Positions 17,745-26,191 of a stretch of 64,000 nt of DNA are shown here, piece by piece. Made by a program: the position numbers and the translations under genes. Source of the stretch: Acidimicrobiales bacterium AG-414-N20 (GTDB lineage Bacteria > Actinomycetota > Acidimicrobiia > Acidimicrobiales > MedAcidi-G1); assembly GCA_003214465.1 (NCBI GenBank), contig QCLO01000001.1, positions 1 through 64,000 on the forward strand, in the 5' to 3' direction. Numbering within the stretch: the stretch's first letter is position 1; each line of letters begins with the position of its first letter. The notes below the pieces were generated by a model that did not search any database, was not told where the DNA came from, and was given only the letters and a program-made list of their open reading frames with translations.

Positions 17745-20008
17745 CGGGGGAGATAATTCGTTATCGAATGCGCGTTTTGGCGGTAGTAGCCTTATCTATG
17801 TTTCTCGTATTAACTGCAAGACTTTGGTATCTGCAAGCTTTGAAGTCAGATGAGGCTAGAGATGTAGCTACGACAAATATTACTCGCGTGATAAATATTG
17901 AAGCTCCAAGAGGACAGATTTATGACTCTTCTGGAAAGTTGCTAGTGGGCAACAGGGTCGTTGCTTCGGTCACACTCAACCCTAAAGAAATTGATGAGTC
18001 AGAAATGGATCCTCAGGAAATTAATGAGATGTTAACTGAAGTAGCTATTGAAATAAATCGTTCCGGAAAACTCATAAAAGTCTCAGATATCGAAGCAATG
18101 CTCGATAATGCCTCTTATGGTCCTTACGACGATATTCCAATCGCCGTAGATGTACCTGAAGATCTACTTGTTTATTTTGGGGAAAGACCTAATCGTTACC
18201 CGGGTGTAAAAGTTGCTGACCGTTCCGTTCGTTCGTACTTATATGGATCTCTTGCTAGTCATGTTCTTGGATGGGTGGGACCGGTTACCAATTCTGAACT
18301 TTTGATAAGGAAACCCATAGATGGAAAAGAGTATTCATTAAGAGACCAGATAGGTAAATCTGGTATAGAGCTAATGTTTGAGGATGATCTCAGGGGTCAG
18401 AACGGCAAAAAGATAGTTGAGGTTGACAGGAGAGGAAGAGTGATACGAGAACGTGTAGACCTTTTTCGACCTCCTATAGCTGGAAACGATGTCCACTTGA
18501 CAATAGACATTGACTTGCAAAACCTTCTTGAAAATGAACTTGAAAGGAGCATTTATCTATCTCGTGAGAAAATTCCTGAGACTTTAGAAGATGGTAAAGA
18601 ACCTCCGCCGTTTCTAGCTCCAGGAGGTTCAGGTGTGATCCTTTCACCCAAAACCGGAGAAGTTAAAGCAATGGCATCATTTCCTACCTACGATCCGAAT
18701 GAGTCAATCGGAGGTTATTCTGTGGTTCGCTGGAATGAATTAAATGACCCAGCAAATGATCTACCTATGTTTAATAGGGCTATCCAAGGTGAATATGCAC
18801 CGGGTTCAACTTTTAAGGTCTTTACGGCGCATGCTGCATGGCATGATGATGTTTTTGGTACTGGAAGAGTGAAAGAAGCTGACCAACCTTTAGATGATCC
18901 TGGTGAATATTTCTTACAAAGTTGCCGCGCTGATGCAGAAGATCTAGAAACAGCAGGCGGATGTGTTTTTAGAAATGCTGGAAGTAAACCATATGAAAAT
19001 GTTGATCTGATTAGGAGTCTCACAGTCTCAAGCGACGTCTATTATTACACAATTGGAGAATCTATTTATATCAATCCAAAACATCCCGATAACGCTATTC
19101 AAAATGCAGCATCTTTGTATGGGTTGGGAATGCAGACTGGGGTTCAATTGCCTTTTGAACAAGATGGATATATTCCGACTCCTGAGAAACGTAAAAAACG
19201 TCATGAAGATAATCCAGAAATTTTCCCTAACGGTAATTGGTACCCGGGCGATAATGTAAACATTTCTGTAGGTCAGGGAGATGTTCTTGTAACACCTCTT
19301 CAATTGGCCAATGCCTATGCAACACTGGCTAATGGGGGAGTAAATGTAGCTCCAAATATCGTTTCATCTGTATTTGACAGAAATGGAGAAATCCTTAAAG
19401 AGTTCGGTAAAAGAATTAAAAAAGAGATTGAAATCGATCCAGATTTCAGAAATAGGGTAATAAGAGGACTGATTGGTGTGACAGAGGATTTAGAGGGAAC
19501 TGCTTATTGGGCGTTTAACTCCGTTGCAACGGATGGTGCATTTTTCCCTTTAGAAAACTTTCCAACAGCAGGAAAGACTGGAACAGCTGAAGTTAGAGGA
19601 AAAGCTGACTCGTCTTTATTTGCGGCTATTACTCCAGCACAAGACCCCGATTACGTAATCGTGGCAATGCTAGAAGAAGCTGGTTTCGGTAGTGCTGTCG
19701 CAGCACCTATGGCTGCAAGAGTCTTGCAAAAAGTAGTAGAAGATAAAGTCCCAGAAGCATTGACGACCGAAAACCGTTATGCAGTTTCGGCTTCATTGCC
19801 TCTATGTATTGATTGGTATTTATGGCGTGAAAGTGATTCGTTGAAAAATTTAGAAAGTTTTAGCGAATCTGAAGCAGAGATTTTTGGTCCTGCTTTAAGT
19901 CCAGATGGAACCGTTAAAGTTCGTGGAATCGAAATCGATTGCAATCAGGTAATTGAATCTCTTTTATCACCCATTGAACAGTTAAATATATTCTCGAGTA
20001 TTGAGTAG
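17741..20008 (+). CDS. mrdA: Penicillin-binding protein 2, elongasome transpeptidase
   Basis: Cross-links peptidoglycan during side-wall growth together with RodA. One membrane helix (residues ~10-30) is followed by the PBP dimerisation domain, beginning IEAPRGQIYDSSGKLL, and the transpeptidase domain. The catalytic motifs are S356-x-x-K359 (APGSTFKV), SSD in TVSSDVYYYTIG and KTGT in TAGKTGTAEV. At 755 residues it exceeds the common 600-650; the extra length includes a ~90-residue C-terminal tail with two Cys and no obvious domain. The TTG start at 17741 overlaps the mreD stop by 4 bases, with a GGGGAG Shine-Dalgarno just upstream. Confidence 0.95.
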   Translation: MTGEIIRYRMRVLAVVALSMFLVLTARLWYLQALKSDEARDVATTNITRVINIEAPRGQIYDSSGKLLVGNRVVASVTLNPKEIDESEMDPQEINEMLTEVAIEINRSGKLIKVSDIEAMLDNASYGPYDDIPIAVDVPEDLLVYFGERPNRYPGVKVADRSVRSYLYGSLASHVLGWVGPVTNSELLIRKPIDGKEYSLRDQIGKSGIELMFEDDLRGQNGKKIVEVDRRGRVIRERVDLFRPPIAGNDVHLTIDIDLQNLLENELERSIYLSREKIPETLEDGKEPPPFLAPGGSGVILSPKTGEVKAMASFPTYDPNESIGGYSVVRWNELNDPANDLPMFNRAIQGEYAPGSTFKVFTAHAAWHDDVFGTGRVKEADQPLDDPGEYFLQSCRADAEDLETAGGCVFRNAGSKPYENVDLIRSLTVSSDVYYYTIGESIYINPKHPDNAIQNAASLYGLGMQTGVQLPFEQDGYIPTPEKRKKRHEDNPEIFPNGNWYPGDNVNISVGQGDVLVTPLQLANAYATLANGGVNVAPNIVSSVFDRNGEILKEFGKRIKKEIEIDPDFRNRVIRGLIGVTEDLEGTAYWAFNSVATDGAFFPLENFPTAGKTGTAEVRGKADSSLFAAITPAQDPDYVIVAMLEEAGFGSAVAAPMAARVLQKVVEDKVPEALTTENRYAVSASLPLCIDWYLWRESDSLKNLESFSESEAEIFGPALSPDGTVKVRGIEIDCNQVIESLLSPIEQLNIFSSIE

Positions 20009-20013
20009 TCAAG

Positions 20014-21147
20014 ATGGTTGATATTAGAACTCCGAATTTTGGAAGAAGCAAACTTTTACGCCATATTGATTTTTCTATCCCATTACTTGCTTTATTTTTA
20101 AGCGGAGTTGGGTTGTTGATGATTTATTCGGCAACTAAAAAACCTTTTGAGATAGTAGCTAAAAATGAAATTTTGTATGTTCAAAGACAGGCAATTTTTC
20201 TTTTATTAGGAATTATTGGCATGGTGATTGTTGTAGCGATCGGCCATAAAAGGCTCAGACAACTTGTTCCTTTAATATATTTGCTGATTCTAGGATTGCT
20301 TTTTTCAGTGTTGTTTTTGGGTGTTGAAAAAAAGGGAACCAAGGGCTGGTACGAATTTGGAATTTATCATTTCCAACCCTCTGAATACTGCAAAATTGGA
20401 ATGGTGTTGGTGCTTGCATTCTTACTTAGCGGGGATGAGACGATAAGCAAAAAAAGATTGATAGTTGCACTTATTGCTGTTGTATTACCAGTTGTGGCCA
20501 TACTCGCCCAGCCTGATCTTGGAACGATATTGGTTTATGGTGCAATAACAGCTGGCATGGTTGTTGCTGCAGGAGTGCAAGGACGGTATTTACTTATACT
20601 TTTTCTGATTCTCTTGACAGGGATAATAGCTGTATTTGAATCTGAAACTCTTGAAGAATATCAAGTGTCACGATTGCTGGTTTTCGTGAATGACGACGAG
20701 TCCACAGCTGCAAGTTACAACCTTGAGCAGGCACAAATAGCGATAGGAAATGGTGGAATCACAGGGAGTGGATTGTTTGAAGGGACACAAAATAAGTCTG
20801 ATTTGGTACCTGAACAACAAACAGATTTCATATTTACGGTGATTGCAGAAGAAACGGGATTTCTTGGAAGCGTTTTCATATTAACTCTACTAGGGCTTTT
20901 ATTATTCAGAATTTGGCGAATTGGGCGATTAGCTGAAGATGCTTTCGGTTTGCTTATTTCTGTCGGAATTTTTTCGATGATTCTTTTTCAAACCTTTCAG
21001 AGTGTCGGAATGTCAACTGGAATAATGCCAATTACAGGAATCCCTTTGCCTTTAATCAGTTACGGAGGATCTTCAGTTGTTGCAACCTTCTTAGGTTTGG
21101 GCCTGGTGGAAAGCGTTCATATGAGACGTCATGAGAGATCAAATTAA
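20014..21147 (+). CDS. rodA: RodA, SEDS-family peptidoglycan glycosyltransferase
   Basis: Polymerises lipid II into glycan strands and works with PBP2. The 377-residue protein has about ten membrane helices and the SEDS signatures GWYEFGIYHFQPSEYCK, QTDFIFTVIAEETGFLGS (with the catalytic Asp) and GIPLPLISYGGSS. It lies 5 bases after mrdA. RodA rather than FtsW is indicated by the elongasome context. Confidence 0.95.
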   Translation: MVDIRTPNFGRSKLLRHIDFSIPLLALFLSGVGLLMIYSATKKPFEIVAKNEILYVQRQAIFLLLGIIGMVIVVAIGHKRLRQLVPLIYLLILGLLFSVLFLGVEKKGTKGWYEFGIYHFQPSEYCKIGMVLVLAFLLSGDETISKKRLIVALIAVVLPVVAILAQPDLGTILVYGAITAGMVVAAGVQGRYLLILFLILLTGIIAVFESETLEEYQVSRLLVFVNDDESTAASYNLEQAQIAIGNGGITGSGLFEGTQNKSDLVPEQQTDFIFTVIAEETGFLGSVFILTLLGLLLFRIWRIGRLAEDAFGLLISVGIFSMILFQTFQSVGMSTGIMPITGIPLPLISYGGSSVVATFLGLGLVESVHMRRHERSN

Positions 21148-21191
21148 GACGGAATTAATTAATCTTGGGAACAAAGCGCTACGATTAAGCC

Positions 21192-23168
21192 ATGAGTTCG
21201 CTATGGGTTGAGCTCGAACAGTTTCTAAATGAGATAGAGAAGCCTGCAAGGTATATAGGTGGGGAAGACGGGATGATTTGTCCTGAGCATTCTCCCGAAA
21301 AAGCTTCATGGCTTCTTATCTATCCGGATACTTACGAGATCGGCTTACCAAATCAAGGTCTACAGATTCTTTATGAAATATTAAACGAACGCGATGATTC
21401 AGTCGCAGAACGTTCGTATGCCCCTTGGGTTGACATGTCTCGTGAAATGAGGAAGCGTAACATCCCACTTTTTTCGGTTGATACTCATCGGCCCGCTGAA
21501 GATTTTGACATTTTGGCTTTTAATCTTTCCGCAGAATTAGTTTATACGAATCTTTTGGAATGTTTGGATCTGTCCAATGTCCCTCTTTATTCAAAGGATC
21601 GAAATGAAGGGCACCCAATTGTCATAGCGGGAGGTCATTGCACCTACAATCCAGAACCTTTTGCTGACTTTATCGATCTTGCTGTACTCGGAGATGGGGA
21701 AGAAGTTGTAGGAGAGATAAGTGAAATTTTTTCTCAATGGAAATCTGAACCACAGGCGGAAATGAACAGAAAGGAGTTGCTGCAAAAATTTGCTGAATTA
21801 CCTGGCGTTTATGTCCCCTCTTTGTATGAAGCTACTTTTTCAAATGGAAGGCTTGTTTCCATATCACCCAAAGCAGAGAAAAACATACCAAACATAGTGG
21901 AGAAAAGAACAATTTCTGATCTGGGCGCTTGGCCTTATCCTAAAAATCAATTAGTACCGCTTACAGAGGTTGTACACGATCGACTTAATGTTGAGATATT
22001 TCGTGGTTGCACAAGAGGATGCAGATTCTGCCAAGCTGGAATGATTACTCGACCGGTACGAGAAAGACCACAAGAGCAGGTCGTTTCAATGGTAAAAAAG
22101 GGGCTAGAAAGAACTGGGTATGACGAAGTTTCTCTTACCTCTCTAAGTAGCGCAGATTTTAGCGGGATAGAAAATGTTGTTTCAGAAGTCATGACTCAGG
22201 ATGGATGTAGCCCTGTGTCCTTGTCTTTACCCAGTCTTCGCGTTGACGCATTCACGGTTGGTACTGCTTCGCAAATGCAACAAGCGCGTAGAACAGGATT
22301 AACGTTCGCTCCTGAAGCCGGCACATGGAGGTTGAGGCAGGTTATAAATAAGTTAATAAGTGATGACGATCTTTTTGGAGCAGTTGAATCCGCTTATTCA
22401 CAGGGTTGGCGAAGAGTGAAACTTTATTTTTTGATTGGACTGCCCACGGAAACCGACGATGACACTCTTGGCATAGTTCGGTTAGCTGAAAAAACTCTTG
22501 AGATCGGAAGGAAATATCATAAAAATCCATCCGTGACTGTTTCGGTGGGTGGATTCGTCCCTAAACCTGACACTCCCTTTCAATGGTTTGGTCAAAACAC
22601 TGAAGAAGAACTTTTACGAAAGATTTATCTTCTTCGGGATGCCGCCAAAAAAGTCAAGGGGTTAAAACTAAAGTGGCATGACAGTAGAGCAACCGTAGTC
22701 GAGGGAATTTTGTCTCGCGGAGACAGGCGATTAGCACCTGTTCTGGAAAAAGTTTGGAAAATGGGCGGTGTTTTTCAGGAGTGGAGCGAGCATTTCAACG
22801 TAGATCTTTGGAAGACTTCAATGGATGAAGAAGGTCTATTAATAGAAGATTTCTCTTACCGACACAGAGAGCTGGATGAGGTTTTACCTTGGGATCATTT
22901 ATCAGCTGGTTTACATAAGGATTTCCTTTGGCAAGATTGGCGAGACGCGTTAGATAATCTAGGGCTCGAAGATTGCCGATGGACTCCATGTTATGACTGT
23001 GGTGCATGTACGGGCTATGGGATAGAGCATGTTGTAGCATCAGCAGTTCCACCTGCTGGTGGTAGTCAAGGTACGGGAGTTTCTCTAATTCAGGAAAATG
23101 AAATAAAAGTTGCAATTTCTCAACCTGAGAAAGTGAACGGTCTGCAAGTATCAGGAGTGAACGAATGA
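21192..23168 (+). CDS. Radical SAM protein of the TIGR03960 type (B12-binding-like N-terminus)
   Basis: The N-terminal ~200 residues resemble the cobalamin-binding-like domain common in radical SAM proteins (YPDTYEIGLPNQGLQILYEIL). The central radical SAM domain has the iron-sulfur motif C-TRG-C-RF-C in VEIFRGCTRGCRFCQAGM. Near the C-terminus, cysteines in WTPCYDCGACTGYG could bind another metal cluster. At 658 residues it matches the family. It overlaps the next gene (DUF2344) by 4 bases; the two parts are often adjacent or fused, and adjacent to RNase E/G, in actinobacteria and Firmicutes, suggesting an RNA-modification role. The actual reaction is not known to me. Confidence 0.9.
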   Translation: MSSLWVELEQFLNEIEKPARYIGGEDGMICPEHSPEKASWLLIYPDTYEIGLPNQGLQILYEILNERDDSVAERSYAPWVDMSREMRKRNIPLFSVDTHRPAEDFDILAFNLSAELVYTNLLECLDLSNVPLYSKDRNEGHPIVIAGGHCTYNPEPFADFIDLAVLGDGEEVVGEISEIFSQWKSEPQAEMNRKELLQKFAELPGVYVPSLYEATFSNGRLVSISPKAEKNIPNIVEKRTISDLGAWPYPKNQLVPLTEVVHDRLNVEIFRGCTRGCRFCQAGMITRPVRERPQEQVVSMVKKGLERTGYDEVSLTSLSSADFSGIENVVSEVMTQDGCSPVSLSLPSLRVDAFTVGTASQMQQARRTGLTFAPEAGTWRLRQVINKLISDDDLFGAVESAYSQGWRRVKLYFLIGLPTETDDDTLGIVRLAEKTLEIGRKYHKNPSVTVSVGGFVPKPDTPFQWFGQNTEEELLRKIYLLRDAAKKVKGLKLKWHDSRATVVEGILSRGDRRLAPVLEKVWKMGGVFQEWSEHFNVDLWKTSMDEEGLLIEDFSYRHRELDEVLPWDHLSAGLHKDFLWQDWRDALDNLGLEDCRWTPCYDCGACTGYGIEHVVASAVPPAGGSQGTGVSLIQENEIKVAISQPEKVNGLQVSGVNE

Positions 23169-23884
23169 GGTGTTTAAGAGTTCGATACACAAAATTAGGA
23201 AAGATACGTTTTATTGGTCATCGCGATGTTGCAAGAATTTGGGAAAGAAGTCTACGAAAGGCAAATATTCCTGTTTTGTATTCACAGGGCTTCTCACCGC
23301 ATCCACGAATTTCATTCGGTTTAGCTTTACCGACCGGGTTTGAATCTGAAGCGGAGTACGTAGACGTGTATTTGGGTGAAGATTTCTTTCTAGATGCTTT
23401 TGATGAGAAAATTATTCAGGAAAATATAAACAAAGCTTTACCTTCTGGAATGGATGTTTTAGCAATAGGGATTTTTCCGACTTCAGGAGATTCTTTGCAG
23501 GAAGCAGTCGATGCTTGTGTCTGGGAAGTGAGAGTTTCTGGGACAAGCTTTGAAGAATTTGAAGTGATTAGAAAAAAACTTTTTTCTAGTGATTCTTTGA
23601 GCATTGAGCGTGAAAGAAAAGGAAAAATATTAGTAGAGGATGTCAGATCACAAGTTCACTCTATGGATATTACTGAAGATCATATAGATGGAGTTACAAT
23701 ACTTACAGAATTAGGAACTAAGCCACGTGTGCTGCGGCCAACAGATCTATTGAAAAGAATTAACTCAGAACTTAGAACAATACGTGTTCTACGAAAAGAA
23801 CAATTAACTTTGCAGGGAAATCAAAGAATTGAACCATTATCAATTGAACTTCACCCTGCCGCGCCTGCTGAGGTTTTGGCGTGA
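23165..23884 (+). CDS. DUF2344 / TIGR03936 family protein, partner of the radical SAM protein
   Basis: A 239-residue protein starting with YTKLGKIRFIGHRDVARIWERSLRKA, the recognisable start of DUF2344; it also has SQGFSPHPRISFGLALPTGFESEAEYVDV, another family-specific block. The ATG overlaps the stop of the radical SAM gene (ATGA), which implies translational coupling. The function is unknown; the basic N-terminus and neighbouring RNase G make an RNA substrate plausible. Confidence 0.9.
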   Translation: MRCLRVRYTKLGKIRFIGHRDVARIWERSLRKANIPVLYSQGFSPHPRISFGLALPTGFESEAEYVDVYLGEDFFLDAFDEKIIQENINKALPSGMDVLAIGIFPTSGDSLQEAVDACVWEVRVSGTSFEEFEVIRKKLFSSDSLSIERERKGKILVEDVRSQVHSMDITEDHIDGVTILTELGTKPRVLRPTDLLKRINSELRTIRVLRKEQLTLQGNQRIEPLSIELHPAAPAEVLA

Positions 23885-23902
23885 TTAGAAGGGAAAAAAT
23901 AA

Positions 23903-25483
23903 ATGTCCAACGAAAAGAAGAAAAAAGAAGACAGGCTTTCTTCGAGAAAAAAAGAAGATAATAAGCCGCAAATAGGAGATAGTAAGCCTGCACCTAATCA
24001 GGACAGTAGGAAAAAATCTTCCGACAGTCAGCAGAAATCAAAAAGTCAAAAGCGAGAGCGAAAACGGAAAAATGTAAAGGCTCACGACGCTTCTAAATCA
24101 GAGCATGTTGAGGGAATTGGCGGACACTCTCCATTAGATCTAGATGAGGGTTCGTTACGTCACCGTCGAGGAAGAGAGCGGCGTGGAAAACCAATAGGAC
24201 GGTATCTGATGTGTGTAAGTGCATCAGAAGGAGTAACACAAATCGCGGTACTGGAAGGAAGGTCCTTAATAGAACATTATGTGTCTCATCCAGCAAACGA
24301 TTGGAGTGAGATTCATGGAAATGTTTATCTAGGGAAGGTTCAGAATGTTTTGCCGGGCATGGAAGCAGCTTTTGTGGATATTGGAACACCTAAAAATGCT
24401 GTTCTGTATCGCGGAGATTTGCAGTTTGATGATCAGGATGTTGAGGGGTCCTCTTCTGTCAAAATAGAAGAAGCACTAAAACTTAACCAGAAAATAATTG
24501 CGCAAGTTACAAAAAACCCAATTGCTCATAAAGGGGCGCGTCTAAGTCAAGAGGTCTCTCTCGCTGGAAGATTTGTAGTTTTGATACCAGAAAGTAAAAC
24601 TTTTGGTATCTCAAAACGCCTTCCAGATTCTGAAAGACGTCGTTTACGTTCCATACTTGACCGGATCAAACCGACTGAACACGGAATCATTGTTAGAACA
24701 GCAGCAGAGGGGGTTACCGAAGAAGAGATTTCTTTAGACTTGTTACGCCTGATTGAGCAGTGGGAGGGTATTAATTCATTCGCTAAAAAAGCAAAGGTGC
24801 CTTCACTTCTTTATCGTGAACCTGAATTGGTTTTCCGTTATATTCGTGAAGAATTCAACAAAGACTTTCGTGGCGTTTTAATTGATGATCGGGAATTGTT
24901 CGAAAAAGTGAAAAATTATGCCGAAAGCGTTGCACCCGCGATAGCGGACAGAGTTTCCTTTTACGATAAAAGCGAAGAAAAGCTTTCGTTGTTCGAGAGG
25001 TATCATATACACGAACAACTCATGAAGAGCCTTGATAGAAAAGTCTGGCTCCCCTCAGGAGGTTCTCTGATCATTGAGAGCACAGAAGCTTTGACAGTGG
25101 TTGATGTTAATACTGGAAAGAATGTTGGCTCTTCAAGTCTTGAAGAGACTGTGTTGGCTAATAACCTTGAAGCGGCAGAAGAGATAGCACACCAATTGAG
25201 ATTAAGAGATATAGGTGGGATAATTGTTATAGATTTCATCGATATGGAGATGCAAAAGAATCGTGAAATAGTAGCTAATTCTCTTAGAGAAGCTTTATTG
25301 CGCGATAAGACGCGAACTCAGGTGTTTGACATTTCTGAATTAGGTTTAGTCGAAATGACAAGAAAAAGAATTGGTGAGGGATTGATTGAGTCTTTTGCAG
25401 ATGAGTGTGAGGATTGTTCAGGTCGTGGATTCGTATTAGATGAAAAACTTGTTTCAGCTTCTGATGGGGGTAAACACCGCTAG
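23903..25483 (+). CDS. rng: Ribonuclease E/G family endoribonuclease
   Basis: Single-strand-specific endoribonuclease for rRNA maturation and mRNA decay. The first ~95 residues are a low-complexity, Lys/Arg/Ser-rich tail, possibly for RNA or membrane contact. An S1-like domain follows (HGNVYLGKVQNVLPGMEAAFVDIG), then the 5'-sensor/RNase H-like part and the DNase I-like catalytic core with metal ligands in VVDVNTGKNVG and IVIDFIDM. The C-terminal CEDCSGRGFV supplies zinc-link cysteines. At 526 residues it lacks the long degradosome scaffold of E. coli RNase E and so is nearer to RNase G. Its stop codon lies in the loop side of the hairpin before rplU. Confidence 0.93.
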   Translation: MSNEKKKKEDRLSSRKKEDNKPQIGDSKPAPNQDSRKKSSDSQQKSKSQKRERKRKNVKAHDASKSEHVEGIGGHSPLDLDEGSLRHRRGRERRGKPIGRYLMCVSASEGVTQIAVLEGRSLIEHYVSHPANDWSEIHGNVYLGKVQNVLPGMEAAFVDIGTPKNAVLYRGDLQFDDQDVEGSSSVKIEEALKLNQKIIAQVTKNPIAHKGARLSQEVSLAGRFVVLIPESKTFGISKRLPDSERRRLRSILDRIKPTEHGIIVRTAAEGVTEEEISLDLLRLIEQWEGINSFAKKAKVPSLLYREPELVFRYIREEFNKDFRGVLIDDRELFEKVKNYAESVAPAIADRVSFYDKSEEKLSLFERYHIHEQLMKSLDRKVWLPSGGSLIIESTEALTVVDVNTGKNVGSSSLEETVLANNLEAAEEIAHQLRLRDIGGIIVIDFIDMEMQKNREIVANSLREALLRDKTRTQVFDISELGLVEMTRKRIGEGLIESFADECEDCSGRGFVLDEKLVSASDGGKHR

Positions 25484-25507
25484 CAATTACTCATAGGCGG
25501 TGTTTAC
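25470..25507 (+). promoter_or_regulatory. 11-bp perfect inverted repeat between RNase G and rplU
   Basis: GTAAACACCGC (25470-25480) pairs perfectly with GCGGTGTTTAC (25497-25507) around a 16-base loop that contains the RNase G stop codon TAG. It ends 28 bases before the L21 start, so it would sit in the leader of rplU-rpmA mRNA or act as an intercistronic processing site. No T tract follows, so it is not a standard intrinsic terminator. Confidence 0.55.
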
Positions 25508-25535
25508 ATGTCTCTATTCGGCTAACCTTAATATG

Positions 25536-25844
25536 ATGTATGCAGTAATAAGTACCGGTGGGAAACAGTACCGAGTAGAACAAGGACAACGCTTGTTAGT
25601 AGAACGACTTGGTGAAGTGGATTCCAATGTTGAATTGAAACCAGTGATGCTTGTTGATGGTGACAGTGTCTTGGCCACACCAGAATCTTTGAGTGGCTCA
25701 AAAGTTACCGCTCGCATAGTAGCAGATGCTAAAGGACCTAAAATTAGAGCTTTTACATACAAAAATAAAAGCAATCAACGTCGCCGCTGGGGCCACAGGC
25801 AAAAGCTCGCTGAAATAGAAATTACAGGAATAAAGAAAGGCTAG
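25536..25844 (+). CDS. rplU: 50S ribosomal protein L21
   Basis: The typical start MYAVISTGGKQYRVEQGQ fixes the start at ATG 25536 (an ATG directly before it, at 25533, is also possible). The C-terminal KNKSNQRRRWGHRQ matches the L21 signature. 102 residues, the normal length. It is followed 4 bases later by rpmA. Confidence 0.97.
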   Translation: MYAVISTGGKQYRVEQGQRLLVERLGEVDSNVELKPVMLVDGDSVLATPESLSGSKVTARIVADAKGPKIRAFTYKNKSNQRRRWGHRQKLAEIEITGIKKG

Positions 25845-25848
25845 TTGA

Positions 25849-26100
25849 ATGTCGAAAACCAAAGGTGGTGGGTCAACTCGAAATGGCCGGGATTCGAATG
25901 CACAAAGATTAGGTGTAAAGGTTTTTGATGGTGGAAAAGTACAAGCAGGAAGTATTTTAATTCGCCAAAGAGGAACGAAGTTTCATCCTGGACACAACGT
26001 CGGAAAAGGAGCTGATGACACCCTTTTTGCAAAAGCAGATGGAGTTGTCAAGTTCGGCTTTCGTAGAGGGCGTAAGCTAATTGATGTTCTTGGCGACTAG
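25849..26100 (+). CDS. rpmA: 50S ribosomal protein L27
   Basis: 83 residues with the family core [20 protein letters not shown] and [13 protein letters not shown]. The N-terminal tail that reaches toward the peptidyl-transferase centre is MSKTKGGG, with no cleavable N-terminal extension of the Firmicutes type. It lies 4 bases after rplU. Confidence 0.98.
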   Translation: MSKTKGGGSTRNGRDSNAQRLGVKVFDGGKVQAGSILIRQRGTKFHPGHNVGKGADDTLFAKADGVVKFGFRRGRKLIDVLGD

Positions 26101-26146
26101 TTTTAGGTACTAAATTTCAGATTTAAGTTTCTATTTCCTAGGATTT

Positions 26147-26175
26147 TTGAACATTCAGTAAGTTTTCATTATTCT
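26147..26175 (+). promoter_or_regulatory. Candidate sigma-70 promoter for obgE
   Basis: TTGAAC and TATTCT are separated by 17 bases, in the 91-base gap after rpmA. Transcription would start only about 10 bases before the obgE ATG, which would leave a very short leader around the AGGAGA ribosome site, so the assignment is tentative. Confidence 0.3.
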
Positions 26176-26191
26176 CTTCCAGGAGATACAA

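Noticed and set aside
22795-23190. A 131-codon leftward frame within the radical SAM gene
   Set aside because: Antisense to the conserved radical SAM and DUF2344 junction with no homology-like motifs.
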